64,000 nt of DNA, from assembly GCA_013396635.1 (NCBI GenBank), contig WBMW01005317.1, forward strand, positions 668 through 64,667, given 5' to 3'. The translations under genes were made by a program, and so were the position numbers. The DNA is from Penelope pileata. Lineage: Eukaryota > Chordata > Aves > Galliformes > Cracidae. Below, one piece after another: positions 13,301 to 26,128 of this stretch. Within the stretch, counting starts at the first letter, position 1. Each line of letters opens with the position of its first letter. Below the pieces are notes generated by a model that was not told where the DNA came from, did not search any database, and saw only the letters and a list, made by a program, of their open reading frames with translations.

Positions 13301-14014
13301 ACAGTCATATGAGGATATATGGTAATTACCCAGTCCTGAAGTCAACTCATTCACATATTTTTAGCTATTCTCTCTGTTGGAATAATAGTAATACTTTATA
13401 GGTTGATCTCAACAAAATGTCATCCACCCCCTACAACTAAAGATACTGCAAATACACAAGAGTTAATCAGTGGAGGTAAATGCAGCCAGTCAGGGGCAGT
13501 TTCTCCCCAGAGTGTTTGTGAGCACCTTCTTTTATGGGTACAGAAATGAAAATATTCTGAAAGTTATACACAACAAACAGCAGACTTTCTTTGTTGCCCT
13601 AATGGGTTTTCTATAGCAAGCCAACAGTGATGAGGCAGTCATGAAGCGAAGTGGCCATGCAACACTGAGAAACTGACTAAAGGAGACTGCTGCCTTCCTG
13701 AATAAAATTGTAGGCAACTGCTACAAGCACCCATTATTAACTTGAAACTAAACAAAATAAGAAAAATACCAATCAAATTTCATCAAAAAGGCACAGTGAC
13801 ACTAAAATCTTGCATGCAAATCTAGGAACACAACGGAGAAATTACAAAAGCTACCATAAACCATATTAGTGGGTTTTTGCTTCACTACTATTATTTTCTT
13901 GAAATTTGTACTCCCTCTTTCATTCAAACACAGACCTGAAAGTTTGTAGCAGTAAGAGCAGACTACCTAATGGTAAACCACTGTTGTTTTCTAGTTTTAA
14001 TTAAAAATGCTGAA

Positions 14015-14051
14015 TTTTTTTTTATTTTTTTTTTTTAAAAAAAGAGAGAGA
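14015..14051. repeat. T-rich then A-rich low-complexity tract
   Basis: T9-A-T12 is followed by A7 and a short GA run. It is self-complementary low-complexity DNA in intron 3. Confidence 0.9.
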
Positions 14052-15505
14052 ACTGTCAGGACACAGTGTCACCATCTATTGCCACTTACTGGAATCTGTC
14101 ACTTTATGCACGCATTTGTAGAATTGAATAAACATATAAATTGGAGAAGATAGCAAGCAGACACATTTAAATCAAACGGGAAAAAGTCCTGCCATGATTC
14201 CATGACACGAAATAATACAGCTATCACAAAGAACTTCCAAGAAGTATTACATTTTGGACAAAAGTTGTTTTCAAGGTGGACAACTAACTGTTGAAAAAAA
14301 AACCCTTATCACATCAACCCTGTGCAGCAATAAAACAAAACATAAACAAAGTAGGTATCTACTATATGAGCAGAGTTAGTGCCTCAAAGACTGAGATCTC
14401 CAATAGCTCACGAAAGTACAATGGAACCATTTTTCCATGGGAGAAGATGAGTCAGAAGTACAGTTCTTTAATAAAAATAACTGGAATTTTGGAAGTAAAT
14501 ATAAGAATTCTGGAAACTGAACAGCAAGACTGACTACCTTTTGGCTGGTTACATGCTCATATGTGATATATACTTGAAGACGAGGACTTCTGACTGTGTT
14601 TGCTAACAACAGTTGCTCTTTTGCACCTTACTTCAAGCTTATATCTTTTTCTTTGTTTGTTTTTCAAAGCACGCAGCAATGAACTACAAGCTAGAATGAA
14701 ATGAAAATAAAAAAGAAACCTTTACAAAATTTTTAATGCTTTCTTAGGACAATCTTTTTCACTCACATGAAATAATAAACTAATGCTTTGGAATTAACAA
14801 AATGCCTGAAAAGACAACATCTGCTGACAGAAAAATTATCCTACATATTGTTGTTGGAAAGGCTTAATCTCCTCACTATCTGAAGCAACTCAATCTATCA
14901 AGTCAAACCTTTGAGTGTCCTGCTGCCAGTGATGAAGTTGACATAATGAAAAAAAAAAGTTGCAAAGACTTAAAACTATGACAACAGAACAGCAGGGAAA
15001 GTGTTTAAATCTGTAACAGCCAACATGGGGAGGTGTGAGCTAGAGGTAATTGCCTAACTTGTTACTCCCGACTTTTTTTCACTAAATACATGAATTTTTC
15101 ATTTACACCTGCCTAGGTGCAATGAGGATATTTTTTAAAATGTGATGACTAAGGAAGTTTTACTCCTGGCTTTAACTATGAGTACCAGGCAAAAAAGAGA
15201 ACAAAAAGTTTGCTCAGAAAACACACAACTTATGTCACAAGGGAAACAGCATAAACGATCCATTTACTTTAACAATGCAACTGTTCATTACTAAAAAGAG
15301 TGTAATTATAACATCAAACAGACAGTGTTCGGGTCTCTTTTCTCCTGTTCCATGACACAAGACATTTGTATCACATTAATGTCTGAGACACTGAATTAGG
15401 CACACTGAAAACAAGTGGTTTCACTGCTCTCACAGATTGTCGCTAAGTTCCTTCCCTTCTCACTGCTGAAAGTTTATCCTCTAATAAATAATTCCCAAGA
15501 CATCT

Positions 15506-15557
15506 TGCAATAGGAAGCATTCATGAATGAATGCATTAACAAATGTTTCCTATTGCA
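15506..15557. repeat. Imperfect 16-bp hairpin in intron 3 near the exon 3 donor
   Basis: TGCAATAGGAAGCATT (15506-15521) pairs with AATGTTTCCTATTGCA (15542-15557) with one mismatch around a 20-nt loop. It sits about 170 nt downstream of the exon 3 donor in transcript direction. It could be a chance palindrome or a short inverted-repeat remnant. Confidence 0.8.
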
Positions 15558-15730
15558 GGGCGCACTGGGAATTCTTGTAATACTTGCAAGGAGTTTACAG
15601 ACCTTCATTAGTTACATAAAAAAAGGAAATTTGCTTCTTCTGAACATACTATTTTGCCCTGTTTCAAAATATCACAGCAGACAACTAAATGCTGGCATGA
15701 AACAAAGCCAATGACCCGTTATGTACTTAC

Positions 15731-15844
15731 CATGTACCACATGCTTGGCCACTTGGGATCATTGAAATAAGTGGATTGGGTACCACCAGGTTTATAATCC
15801 CTCTTTATCCTTCTTTTAACCACCTGCTGTTGTATCCACTCCAC
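15731..15844 (-). CDS. PCSK5: PCSK5 coding exon 3 (propeptide end, activation site, start of mature enzyme)
   Basis: The exon has 38 codons on the minus strand, beginning VEWIQQQVV and ending FNDPKWPSMWYM. It holds the end of the propeptide, the primary autocatalytic site RRIKR (residues 11-15) cut before D16, and the N-terminus of the mature subtilisin-like protease. The block STYFNDPKWPSMWYM is diagnostic of PC5/6 rather than furin, PACE4, PC1 or PC2. The acceptor is tttcctggttggcag|GTG with a plausible branch point (ccctaac) about 30 nt upstream. The donor is ATG|gtaagtac, a near-consensus site. Phases are 0/0. Compared with my memory of the human exon, the stretch just after the cleavage site is the most diverged (DYKPGGTQ against DYDFSRAQ), while both flanks are nearly unchanged. 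The next exon (starting HCSDN in mammals) is not in the window and should lie below position 1. Confidence 0.96.
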
Positions 15845-18167
15845 CTGCCAACCAGGAAAACATTTGGTAAGTGTTAGGGTTCCATGGAGATTATCAAGAA
15901 ATGTGTGAAATCTTGGGAAGTTTCCCATTACCATAGCTGTAGACATATTTCATGTTAAAGAGTTCATTTTGGCAGCAGGAATGCACAGCTCACCTTGGCA
16001 TACAGTTCACTAGGGAATACATCCAATTTTGTTAGTGCTACAAATCTCCCCGAAAAACTACTTAAATCCCTTGCTAGAAGGATTTTATTGACGATCATCT
16101 TTTGAATGCTTTTATTATTTTTCATTATTAGAATTGAACTTTTTTCAAATTTGTAAGGCTAGTTTTATAAGGCATAACAACAGCATATCACAATGAGAAA
16201 TGAACTATGCTTCTGACAGCTTTTTTTTTTGAAGTTTGTTCCCCAAAATAAAAACATTCAGTAAAATACTCCGATATTCTGCTTAACCAATATCTAAATC
16301 ATCTTCAGTACTTGAACTGAATAAAACAAAATTAAACTGTATTTTTAGAAGAGTAACTCTCCATCAAGATTCTCTCAGCCAGGTGCTCTGGAACTTAATT
16401 TTATGGGGAGTACTAGCACACAGAGAAACAGATGTGTATGGAGCAAAAGGTCAAATTGGAACAGCAACAACAAAAAGACCTTGAAACAAGAAATATAAGG
16501 GTTAAAAAACTAGTTCTTAAAATCAGATTCATATCTGTCAGATACCTCTTCATAGATTCACAACACACTCAGAAAGGATGGCACTGAAAGTGACACCGAC
16601 CTTAAAGCAGGCAGGACCACAGGCATTTCTGCATTAGCTAGTCTAAATGGGAGCTAGTTTCTATAATTGTGAATAGTACAACTATCCACAGAGAAAACCA
16701 GGTTATATTTACACACGTCTAACTTCCTGACAGTTCATATTTTTGCCGAATTGTTTCGCGGAATGTAACTATAAAAATTCAATTCACTTCTCCCCAAGCA
16801 AGACAGCCATTTCCTCTCAGCAGGCAACTCTGCACCTTTTATTTCTGCTGCTCATGAATATCTATGTATGCACACATACATACATACATATGAAAGAAGT
16901 TTACTTTCAGCTCACGTATTTGTCACTTGTAAGAGATGGCATTAACATTTTTCCTTAGCAAGCTAATTTCCACCAGGCACCTACGGTTCAGATTCAAATC
17001 ATGGGGTCCTTAGAGAGACATAAGTCCATTGATATCAACAGAAATTTTGCTTGAGATCCATACCACCTCTACCATTGCAACCATACAGTTTCATGGTTTC
17101 CCTTAGAAAGAAAAATTTACTTTTTCCCCTTGCCAAGAATTAATTTCAGGTTCAAGAGTATTCTACTAGAGGAGAAGTTGTCTGGTTTAAAGACTATCAG
17201 GTAATGTTCATGCAGAAATCCAGTTCTTTGTTATTCTAGTAACCAACATAAATCCTTTTCAGCTTCAAAGAAAATTGAGATATTGGATAGAGTGGTTTCC
17301 TCCTGGTTGCTCTGCTTCTCTTTCAGCCCAGGCTGAAATCCATCTTGGTGGACACCCTCTTGATAACCTGATAACTGATTGCCCCCTTCAGATCTTATAA
17401 GATCCAGAAGTCTCTTTAGAAAAGTGGGCAGCTAATCACTCCTACATATTTCATGTAGCAGAGTCTGGAGGCCTGTGAGATGTAGAGCGTATCTGGCCAG
17501 AGGCCAAAAGAGGGAGGGCCAAAAAACTTTGGTAAGTACTAAGTCTTAAGACTGAAGAGACTGCTCTGAAGTGGGATCAACATCCCTCTTAAATAGATTG
17601 CTTCTCAGTGAAAAAAGGCTGATTTATAACTGACTTTTAATGAAACCTGCTTCCTCATCACCTCCTGCTAATAGATGTTTCCTTTTTCAGATTCTCACAA
17701 CAGAAGCTAGTTTTTCTTGGAAGTTTATTCCCTTGCAAGTAGCTGCCTAGATTCCCTTAGACCAGGGACCACACTTCTTCTATTACTAATATTTAGCAAT
17801 CAATAAAAAAATATTCAACAAGTCTGAGTAGACAAATATGGTTTTCAGGGCTTATACGGATCCACCTTCTAAACCTTATGAGATTTGGCTGTTAGTGCTA
17901 TAAACACTTTCAACTGCAGGAGAGGTCCCAAGGCTTCTATTTACTGACACCTTGACTCACCTTTTAGCTGAAGGAATGAATCACACAAGCATGTCACCCT
18001 GTCTCTAAAGTTTACAGCAAAAATTGTTTAAGTCAGCAGGTTTCAAAGCGATACAAAGCGATGACATGTATGGTAACTTGTTATGAAAAATAATTCCTAT
18101 GCAGGCCTGCAGGGAGAACTGGCGAACCAGCAAAATATTCTAGGGTTCTGATAAGGTCCACAAAGAC

Positions 18168-18183
18168 AAAAAAAAAAAAAAAA
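18168..18183. repeat. A16 tract
   Basis: Homopolymer of 16 A in intron 2 with no adjacent recognisable retroelement. Confidence 0.9.
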
Positions 18184-21100
18184 GGAAGAGAGCAGAAGAT
18201 AAGACTTTCTACCACTGCTGACTGACTTAGGTGCATGAACGCTAATGGAAGAAGGTAGCAGCTGCCAACATGACTACTGTATGTAAGTCAGAGATGCAAG
18301 GCATTTAATTTGGCAACAGGGGCTCCTGTAAGGAGTACCAATAGCAAGTGCGAGAACTGTGAAAAACACCTTTCTTTTGTGAATGGAGCCAGAGGAGTGT
18401 AAAATATTCCAGGAGATAGTGCAGCACACATAACTTCATATAATTTCTATATGGAAGAATGAGAGGACAAATTGCAAAACTCTTTAGTATTCACTGTGAA
18501 AATATGTTTTCTCCAAATTTTACTCCCTGTTCAGCTGCAAATATCTGCTGATCATTTAAAAGATGAAGGTAAAGGCATCGTAGTACTTGCTGAGAGTGAA
18601 CATCCATACACTGACGCCTCAAAAAAACTCCCATCAATTAATTCATTTTCTCTTTTCCCAGAAAACATTACTGAGAACACTTATCAGACAGCCCTTTAGT
18701 CTAAGCAATCACAAACATGGTGTCAGCGTGCCATACCTGTTTATTTGAACAATAACATGAGAAATAAAGAACTTTGTATATGCATATACATAAGTACTTC
18801 TGTACATGCATGTATTTGTACAGGAGCTTGCATCATCTGAGTTAATACACAAGCCAGCAGCAAAGTTGATGGTTAAGATTTTAGTGATGCATGGATAGAT
18901 ATTTACCACCTTTGAACAAAAAAAATGAAGCGCCTGTTCTTCAGATTATGTATTTGTCACAGAGTCTGCCCCTAATACAAGCTGGATGTTGTCCATAATT
19001 CCTATTTCCTCAGCTCCTAGAAAAGTTAGGGAAAACATATGAAAGAGTAATTTTGCAGAAGGGCTGTGCAGCGTGCATGATCAAACCCAAAGCCAAAAAA
19101 AGAAACGTAACTCCTTGTCTTCCCACAAGACCTAATGACAATTTCATGTACACGTAAGATTATTTTAAATAAAATGGCCATTTGGTTTCATACAAACACA
19201 GACAAATGCAAATGGCATGTTTGCATGAGAATGCATACAGGAAGATAGCACAGGTAGCTCTGTATTGATAGGTACAATGTAAAACAGGAGGACTCACCCT
19301 GGCCACCTGCAGATATCCACTTAAGTATAAGGGGGGAGTCAAAATGACCATTCACAGAACCATTCACTGCCTTGAGGGAGACCGCTCAGGATGCTAGACA
19401 GAGTAACTGAAAGCAACACAGCAGGCTTGATCACAGTCCTGGTTATAGTCTTGTCCGCAAGATTTTTAGCAAACAGCTTCTGTCGGGATCTGCTTAGTAA
19501 CTGTTTCTATACCGAGAATGCACTGATACACCCACCTAGATTATAATTTAAAACATCCCAGGAAACACATTTTCTCATTTGAGAAGTCAGTGCATAAAGT
19601 TTAGTTTACAGAAAATATCACTGCTACAGAAATAGAACAATTTACTTCACTGAATCCTAAGGCTTGCTTATTTTCTTTAAAAACTGAAGAGAAAAACTTG
19701 CCAGTAGTCCTCACTCTAAGTTAAATTGTACAACTACTGGGTTATATCAATGAAGACTAAGTCAAGACTCAGCAGTTATTTTAGTATTTTGAGTATTTTA
19801 CAGGTCTTAATGCACATGTACTGTCAAATGCCTGGTAGATCTCGGATTGTTTGATTCTGAATGAAAAGAGCTCAATTGTATAAAAATCTTTTTGTTTAAA
19901 AAATGTCTACACTTCCTAACCTATAGGCCTTGAAGGAAAGTCTCTGAAGTAATTGATTATGCAGATCCCCATCTCTTGCCAAAAGGAGACTATGCGAACA
20001 ATGAGGTGTATTTTAACATTTCCATAAAGTCACACTTGCTGAGGGGGAGCAGTGCACATTTTCCCATTGACTTCAGCTTTGAAAGTTCCATTTCCTGAAC
20101 GTCTAGAAATCAAAGCCAAGCCAGATTGGAGACCAAGCTATTTTAAAAAAAATCATAATTTCCAGCCTCCTCACTCATAGGCTTGTTCTGTACACGATGC
20201 AGCTCTTCTTCACAAACCTGCATGAAACAATGCTATGGAATAGAAGTCGCTCTGAGCTCATTCTAGCACATCATTCTTTTATTCTCTTCAGGCATAAAGA
20301 ACACAAGGAAATATTATCTCTACATGAAACAAACTACTTTCTACTATTTTCACTCTCATTTATTCTACAGAACTCATAAAAAAGCAGCCTCATTCATGTA
20401 CACTGCAGTAAGATCTCCTCCACTGTAGTAAACTGCGGAAAAAAGTTTGAAAAACAAATGGGAAAACTTTACATGCTGAAAAAAATAATCCATCTACTTA
20501 TCAAAGCAGTGTGATTTTTAAAATACAAACACTAGACAATCTTGTGAAACAGCACTTATTTTGTTTTTCAAATATATCATGAGGGGGTCTGCTTGAATAA
20601 CTATTTTCAAATTGATTAAAAATGTGTCAAGTTCAGCATATGAAAATGCTATTATTAAAAAGTAGAAGGTACAAAAGCAAGTTGAAGGCATACTCCTTTC
20701 CATTTTGAGGAAAGAATGCACAGCAAAAGAACACCCTAACTCTGAACTAATGTATGCATTTCATAACAAAATCTGTTATTTTTTTTGTTGGAGAATTAAA
20801 CAGGAAGGTGTGGGCATTCAGTTTATGAAAATGAGTTGCTGAAGGTGCCAATCCCAAATGAAATCACGGCTTTAATCCTCATACTGCATCATTTGCTTCA
20901 ATCTGTCCTACATCTCTAAGAAATTAGAAATCCCTGCTCAGATGGCAAGAAAGTAGGTGCTACATAAACACTATAAGGAAAAAAAAAGAGAGAAAACTCA
21001 GACAGGGAACACGGGAAGTATCACCAAGCTAGCAATGAATCTGCATGGAGTCAGGCTGGACGAGCAAAAGGGGCAGCACTTAATCATGTGGGAAGCTGGC

Positions 21101-24100
21101 AGTGTACAGCACTGCAGCACTTCACTGGGAGTTTGCAGACTCAAGGGAAGTGCTCTGGATGAACACCCTGCTCTCTATAGGGACAGCCTCACGCTGCACC
21201 TCAGCCTTTGCTCCTTAAAACTCTGGGCGCTGACATGTACGTGAATCCCAGGGTGAAGAAAATGACAGGAGTGAGGCTGGCGCTCCCGGAGACAGGAACT
21301 GAGACTGTGCCTGGTCCATAGTAGGCTGTAAGAGAAAAATTGTTTCTACTGCTCATGGTAGCAGAAACAGTCAGCTAAGTATCTCAGTTGTGCCACCATC
21401 AAATTTCCTGTGACACAGGCTCTATCTAAACACACTACTTGGCAACACTTGCCATTTGCATTCCACATTTCACACTCATGCAAAAACAAAGTCAAAAAAT
21501 TCAAGATTTAAAAAGTGTAGGAAGATATATCAATATTCAAGGGACACAACTTGGCTGAGGAACAGCTGAGACCCAAGCAATCACTCAGCAGAGCAGGAGG
21601 GCTGAGGAGGCCACTGACACACCTCCTGTTGCCGATGCGCAATCACAGAAGTAAGATTCCAAAAGTTGGATTGCTCTGCTTAAGAAGAATGGCATGTTTT
21701 TTAAATAATTGATCACTAGGCTATTTTCCTAACCTATCAGTATGCTCTGACTCACAGCAGCAGCAGCAGTCAATTTGCACATAAAAATAGATGAAGACAG
21801 TTGGATAAAGTAGCTGTTGACATAGGTCAAGAGCATGGAAAATTATTGCAGATGCCATTTCACAGACTGCAGGGGTTTAAAGTTGGATAAAAAGTCAATG
21901 AATCCAGCAGTGCTAAGTGATGCATTCTTGCTGATTGACAACGTGCTTCTTCAGCAAGGGTCAATGACAATCTACAATCAAGGCAGTTGTCATAATTATG
22001 CTACATATAATCTGAAAAAGCAACATAGAAAAAGAAGCAGATGTTAAGACAGGCTGGGTAGAGAAAAGAAAAGCAGATGAGAAAAGAAGGCAGCAGAGAA
22101 TGCTTTAAATTACCACTTTTTCCCAAAGAAACACATCTTGCACAACAGCAGGGAAAGCTACAGTAGTCTGACCCGTGGAACAAGGCTAAAATTCAATGCA
22201 TATTTTTCCATCTCTTAGCCACAGAAAAGTCGGGCAGTCCTGATATGAATTAAGTGGCTTCTACCTACTCTGCTACACACAAGTAATCCATTACAGCACT
22301 CAGGCATACTTCCACATGCATGAGGTACCCCCCTCTACAGCTGTGCATGCAAATAGATTTGAAACCCGCTGCCTTTCCTTCATGACTTTCCCATCTCCAG
22401 ATCTCAGAGCTCTTCACTAGTGTCAACACAACTCTGCAGCTGTGTGTGGCAGTGAAGTACCCTCCTGCTTTAGGAGCATGACTTGGGAGGAATAAATATG
22501 GAAGAGACGAGAAAAGAGCTCAGCTCAGGCAGAGACAGCAATGCACAATCTCCACCCTACAGAAGTTCACTGCCAGTTTGTTATGTGGGAAAGGCAGGCA
22601 CCACTCTGAAATCCTGAAGGAGCTCAGCGCATATGCTGCCAGCCAGCATGCGCATCCTACTTGAAAGGCAGGCAACAGTGGAAGTGGCACAGACAAAAAG
22701 ATCTAGACCTTCCCTTGTTAAGGAAGTCTGCAAATCTTCTACCCAGAGGTGTGAATGTAGCAGGTGCAGAGGAAACACAACTGTGGCCTCTGCCCACCTC
22801 TTCCAACCTGTGCCATGGCCAACCTCTGAGCAGATGACAAGTCAGGATGAGTGTCACACCGCAGCTTTGCAGCAGAGCTAAGAACGAGTTCCAGGGAGCC
22901 AGGTAGCTGCGAGCAGCAGCCCAAGTCCTGGCTGTCCAAGTCCATGTGCCTCAGGAAGGAGGGGATTTTCCCTTCTGCAGACAGAAGTGCTTGAGCCAGA
23001 TCAGATGCATCTGGTACTGTTTCTAAGGTAACTCTGCCTCGGAAAAGCCAGGAAAAATCTTTTCTGCACCAGCTTGAAAGTAAGTCTCATGTTTATACAA
23101 TGTACATTATCATTTAAGACCCCAGGTCATACAGCTATCTTCATTACAACTCAAAAGCTACAAGGGAACACAATTTAAAAAACAAAAACCACTGTAACTG
23201 ATAAGTCTGCTTGCACCATTACATAAAATGTTAGTATACATAATCTTGGGACAGTATAACGACCCAGAATTCCAACACACTGTGAGGATTAGTACTAACA
23301 TCACTCAGAATGCAAACTCACACGTCACAACTTCACAAAACCTAGGCCTACAATTCTATTTGCTTAATAAAAGACTGATGCCAAATCCAGTATCCACAAG
23401 GGAGTAAAACTTAAAACTCTGTAAACATAATTAACTTCAGAGTCTAACAATTGGCAGTTGAAATACCTTGAGGTTTATGCTTATAGTACTGTAGCAATAA
23501 TGATATGTATATAGAAAAAAAGGTGGAAATTTCTGTAGGATTTTTTCTTTCCTTAGGCTGGTCCTTACAACTTTTGTCACAAATGATGTGCTTCAGACAT
23601 CTGCACGTGCTAATTTCAGATGGCCTTAAATCATTTACTAAATGAATTCTTAAGAAGACAAATCTCCCACTAGGTTAAATTCAAATGTTAAAAATACCAG
23701 AGCAATTCCAAAGATGCAGATTCAGTCAAGGATTTGCCGTGGCTTCTATTGCCACTGGTATCCATAGCAGTTTAGCAAATCCCCTGAGAGTTACTGAGAC
23801 AGTACAAGTATTCCAGAATTAAGTGATATATAATACACAGAAGCGGTATACCAGTCTTGTCAAAGCAAATACAGGGTGCTCTTCCAGAGTGGTCACTTCA
23901 ATGGCCAAAATCCCTTTGAAATCAACCCCATACAATATTGCTCCTCTCTACAAAACGAGAAACTACCACCTACAATTCAGTATATTTCCTGCACTTTTGC
24001 TTAATGACTTTGCCAACATGGAACTCTTGGTCATATATTCACCATGGAAAAGCTCCATCACACAGCATATACTAAATATCAATTCAAGCAGTTTTTGTTC

Positions 24101-25319
24101 TCAGTGTACTGTTAAGCCACAGGAAAAGCTGATCACATTTTTTTACTGCCTTGATATCACTACTGTTTATTATATTCCTGATCACAAGATCTTTTTTTTC
24201 CCACCCCCTAAACCCACACTTTTCCTAGCATATAATAAAATGTATGTGTTTAGAATTCAAAATTGGATCAAAAGTACTTATATCAAGTTCCAGTTTTAGA
24301 GCTGTGAAACATTAAAGATAATTGGGCTTTACTCCTTAAGGAAATATCAATGCCTTATTTTACATCACCCCATTTCACTAGCTCTTTGGCATTTCAGATG
24401 CCTTTGTGGCACAACTTGAGGACTACTCCTACTTATTTCATGGCCAGCCTGTATGTCTCTTATCCATCTTTTCAAGTCAAGAAGGAGAGTCACTAGCGTT
24501 GTCTCCTCCAGCATAAGCTGTTGTGGGAAAAAGAAAAAATATCCAGTGCCCTTTAAGACATTGCTGGTTTAATCTCTCTTCTCCTCTGTCTGTGCCCCTA
24601 GCTCCAGCACAGCTCTTTTTGTCCTGAGCTCTTGCAGTTTTGCAGGTGGCAGTGAAGTTTGCTGCTATGAAAATGCTGATTGCTGGAGCTCTTAAACATC
24701 ACCATCACCTTCTGAAATAAGCTGCAGAGCTACTCATGAAAGACACATGCAGCCAGCCTGAGGAAACACTGCAGTCCAGCCTCCCAGGCAAATGAAAAAC
24801 GATTGAAGTTTCCTTTCCTACATCCAGTAGGCTGAAGAAACGTAAATGTTTTTCCAACTGAAGTACTATTCCCACACCTCAAGAACTGCTGACAGTGCTT
24901 CCAGTGAGGTGGTATCTCTCAATTTCTGCAAGTCGGACCACATAAAAGCTGGAGTGATGTCTGATTAATGAACCTGCTGGTTACTGCCTTTCTTTACTTC
25001 AAAGCCTTGAGTGAAACAAGGGCAGCATCTTGGCTTTGCAACTCCCTGACAGTCCCTCTGCACGTTCTGACATGAGAAACGTGCCAACAGCAGTCACTTA
25101 GTTATGGATTCATTTCTCAATGCTCATAATTCACAACAGTCTTCATATTACAAATTGAGAAAAAGAAAATAAAGAACATTTTTTTCCATGGCTCTCATTT
25201 ATGGGACAGAATTTCGAATTGTATATACTAAAGCTCCAGTCAGACCACTCATAAGAGTTTGCAGTGTGGTCTGTAGAGTCTTGCCAAATTTTCTGTTATC
25301 TACATTTATGTCATTTAAA

Positions 25320-25348
25320 AGCTCATAAAGCAATGAGCTTTATGAGCT
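25320..25348. repeat. Perfect 11-bp hairpin, 7-nt loop
   Basis: AGCTCATAAAG, loop CAATGAG, then CTTTATGAGCT, perfectly complementary. It lies in intron 2, about 160 bp before CR1 copy 3. No known element was recognised. Confidence 0.9.
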
Positions 25349-25504
25349 ATTTCTACTTTGTCTTCTGTTAGGATAAAAGGACTTTAAAATGACCTAAGAT
25401 AAATGTGATTCTTCATGATAACGTGCTATGAAAACTCTCTGTACCAATAAAATCTTTTTTTTTTCTTTTTGGACAAAACAATCTTAAGTGTGGAAATATG
25501 CATC

Positions 25505-26128
25505 TTCCCGGCAGCGTGCCCAGGTGGCCAAGAAGGCCAATGGCATCCTGGCCTGCATCAGAAATAGTGTAGCCAGCAGGAACAGGGAGGTGATCATCTC
25601 CCTGTACTCAGCTCTGGTGAGGCTGCATCTTGAGCACTGTGTTCAGCTTTGGGCCCCTCACTACAAGAAAGACATCAAGGCCCTGGAGCATCTCCAGAGG
25701 AGGGCAACAAAGCTGGTGAGGGGTCTGGAGCAGCTGAGGGGGAGCTGGGATTGTTTAGTTTAGCTGGAGAAGAGGAGGCTCAGGGGAGACTTTATTGCTC
25801 TCTACAACTGCCTGAAAGGAGGCTGTGGTGAGGTGGGGGTTGGCCTCTTCTCACAGGTAGCTAGCAATAGGACTAGAGGGAATGGCCTCAAGTTGTGCCA
25901 GAGGAAGTTCAGGTTAGATATTAGGAAAACTTCTTCTCCAAGAGAGTGTTCAGGCACTGGAACAAGCTGCCCAGGGAAGTGGTTGAGTCACTGTCCCTGG
26001 AGGTGTTCAAGGTATGTCTTGATGTGGAACTGAGGGACATGGTTTAGTGGGTAATCTTGGTGGTAGGTGGGTGGTTGGACTAGATGGTCTTGGAGATCTT
26101 TTCCAACCGTGGTGATTCTGTGATTCTA
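25505..26128 (+). mobile_element. CR1 LINE copy 3 (3' 0.6 kb)
   Basis: A 5'-truncated CR1. It starts in the C-terminal region (AQVAKKANGILACIRNSVASRNREVI, LHLEHCVQLWAP), passes through the HWNRLPREV-equivalent area in broken frames (gcactggaacaagctgccc), and ends in the 3' tail ggtgattctgtgattct. The subtype differs from copies 5 and 7 (3' UTR reads tagatggtcttggagatcttttccaaccg). Confidence 0.93.

Larger units (their letters stand above)
1..15730 (-). other. PCSK5: PCSK5 intron 3, 5' part (continues below position 1)
   Basis: This is the intron downstream of exon 3, starting at the gtaagtac donor (15730 going down). It carries two CR1 copies at 1-1590 and 8803-10257 that share a perfect 904-bp inverted block. 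The stretches 1591-8802 and 10258-15505 are AT-rich with scattered homopolymer tracts. No exon 4 motif (GAWKRGYTG or similar) was found on the minus strand, so this intron exceeds 15.7 kb. Confidence 0.85.

Noticed and set aside
1..15730. PCSK5 exon 4
   Set aside because: Searched the minus strand for HCSD, GAWKRGYTG and ILDDGIE coding; not found.
23823..24299. 158-codon plus-strand ORF, the longest outside repeats
   Set aside because: AT-driven composition, no recognisable domain, no splice or promoter context, and it lies in intron 2 on the strand opposite to PCSK5. Most likely chance.
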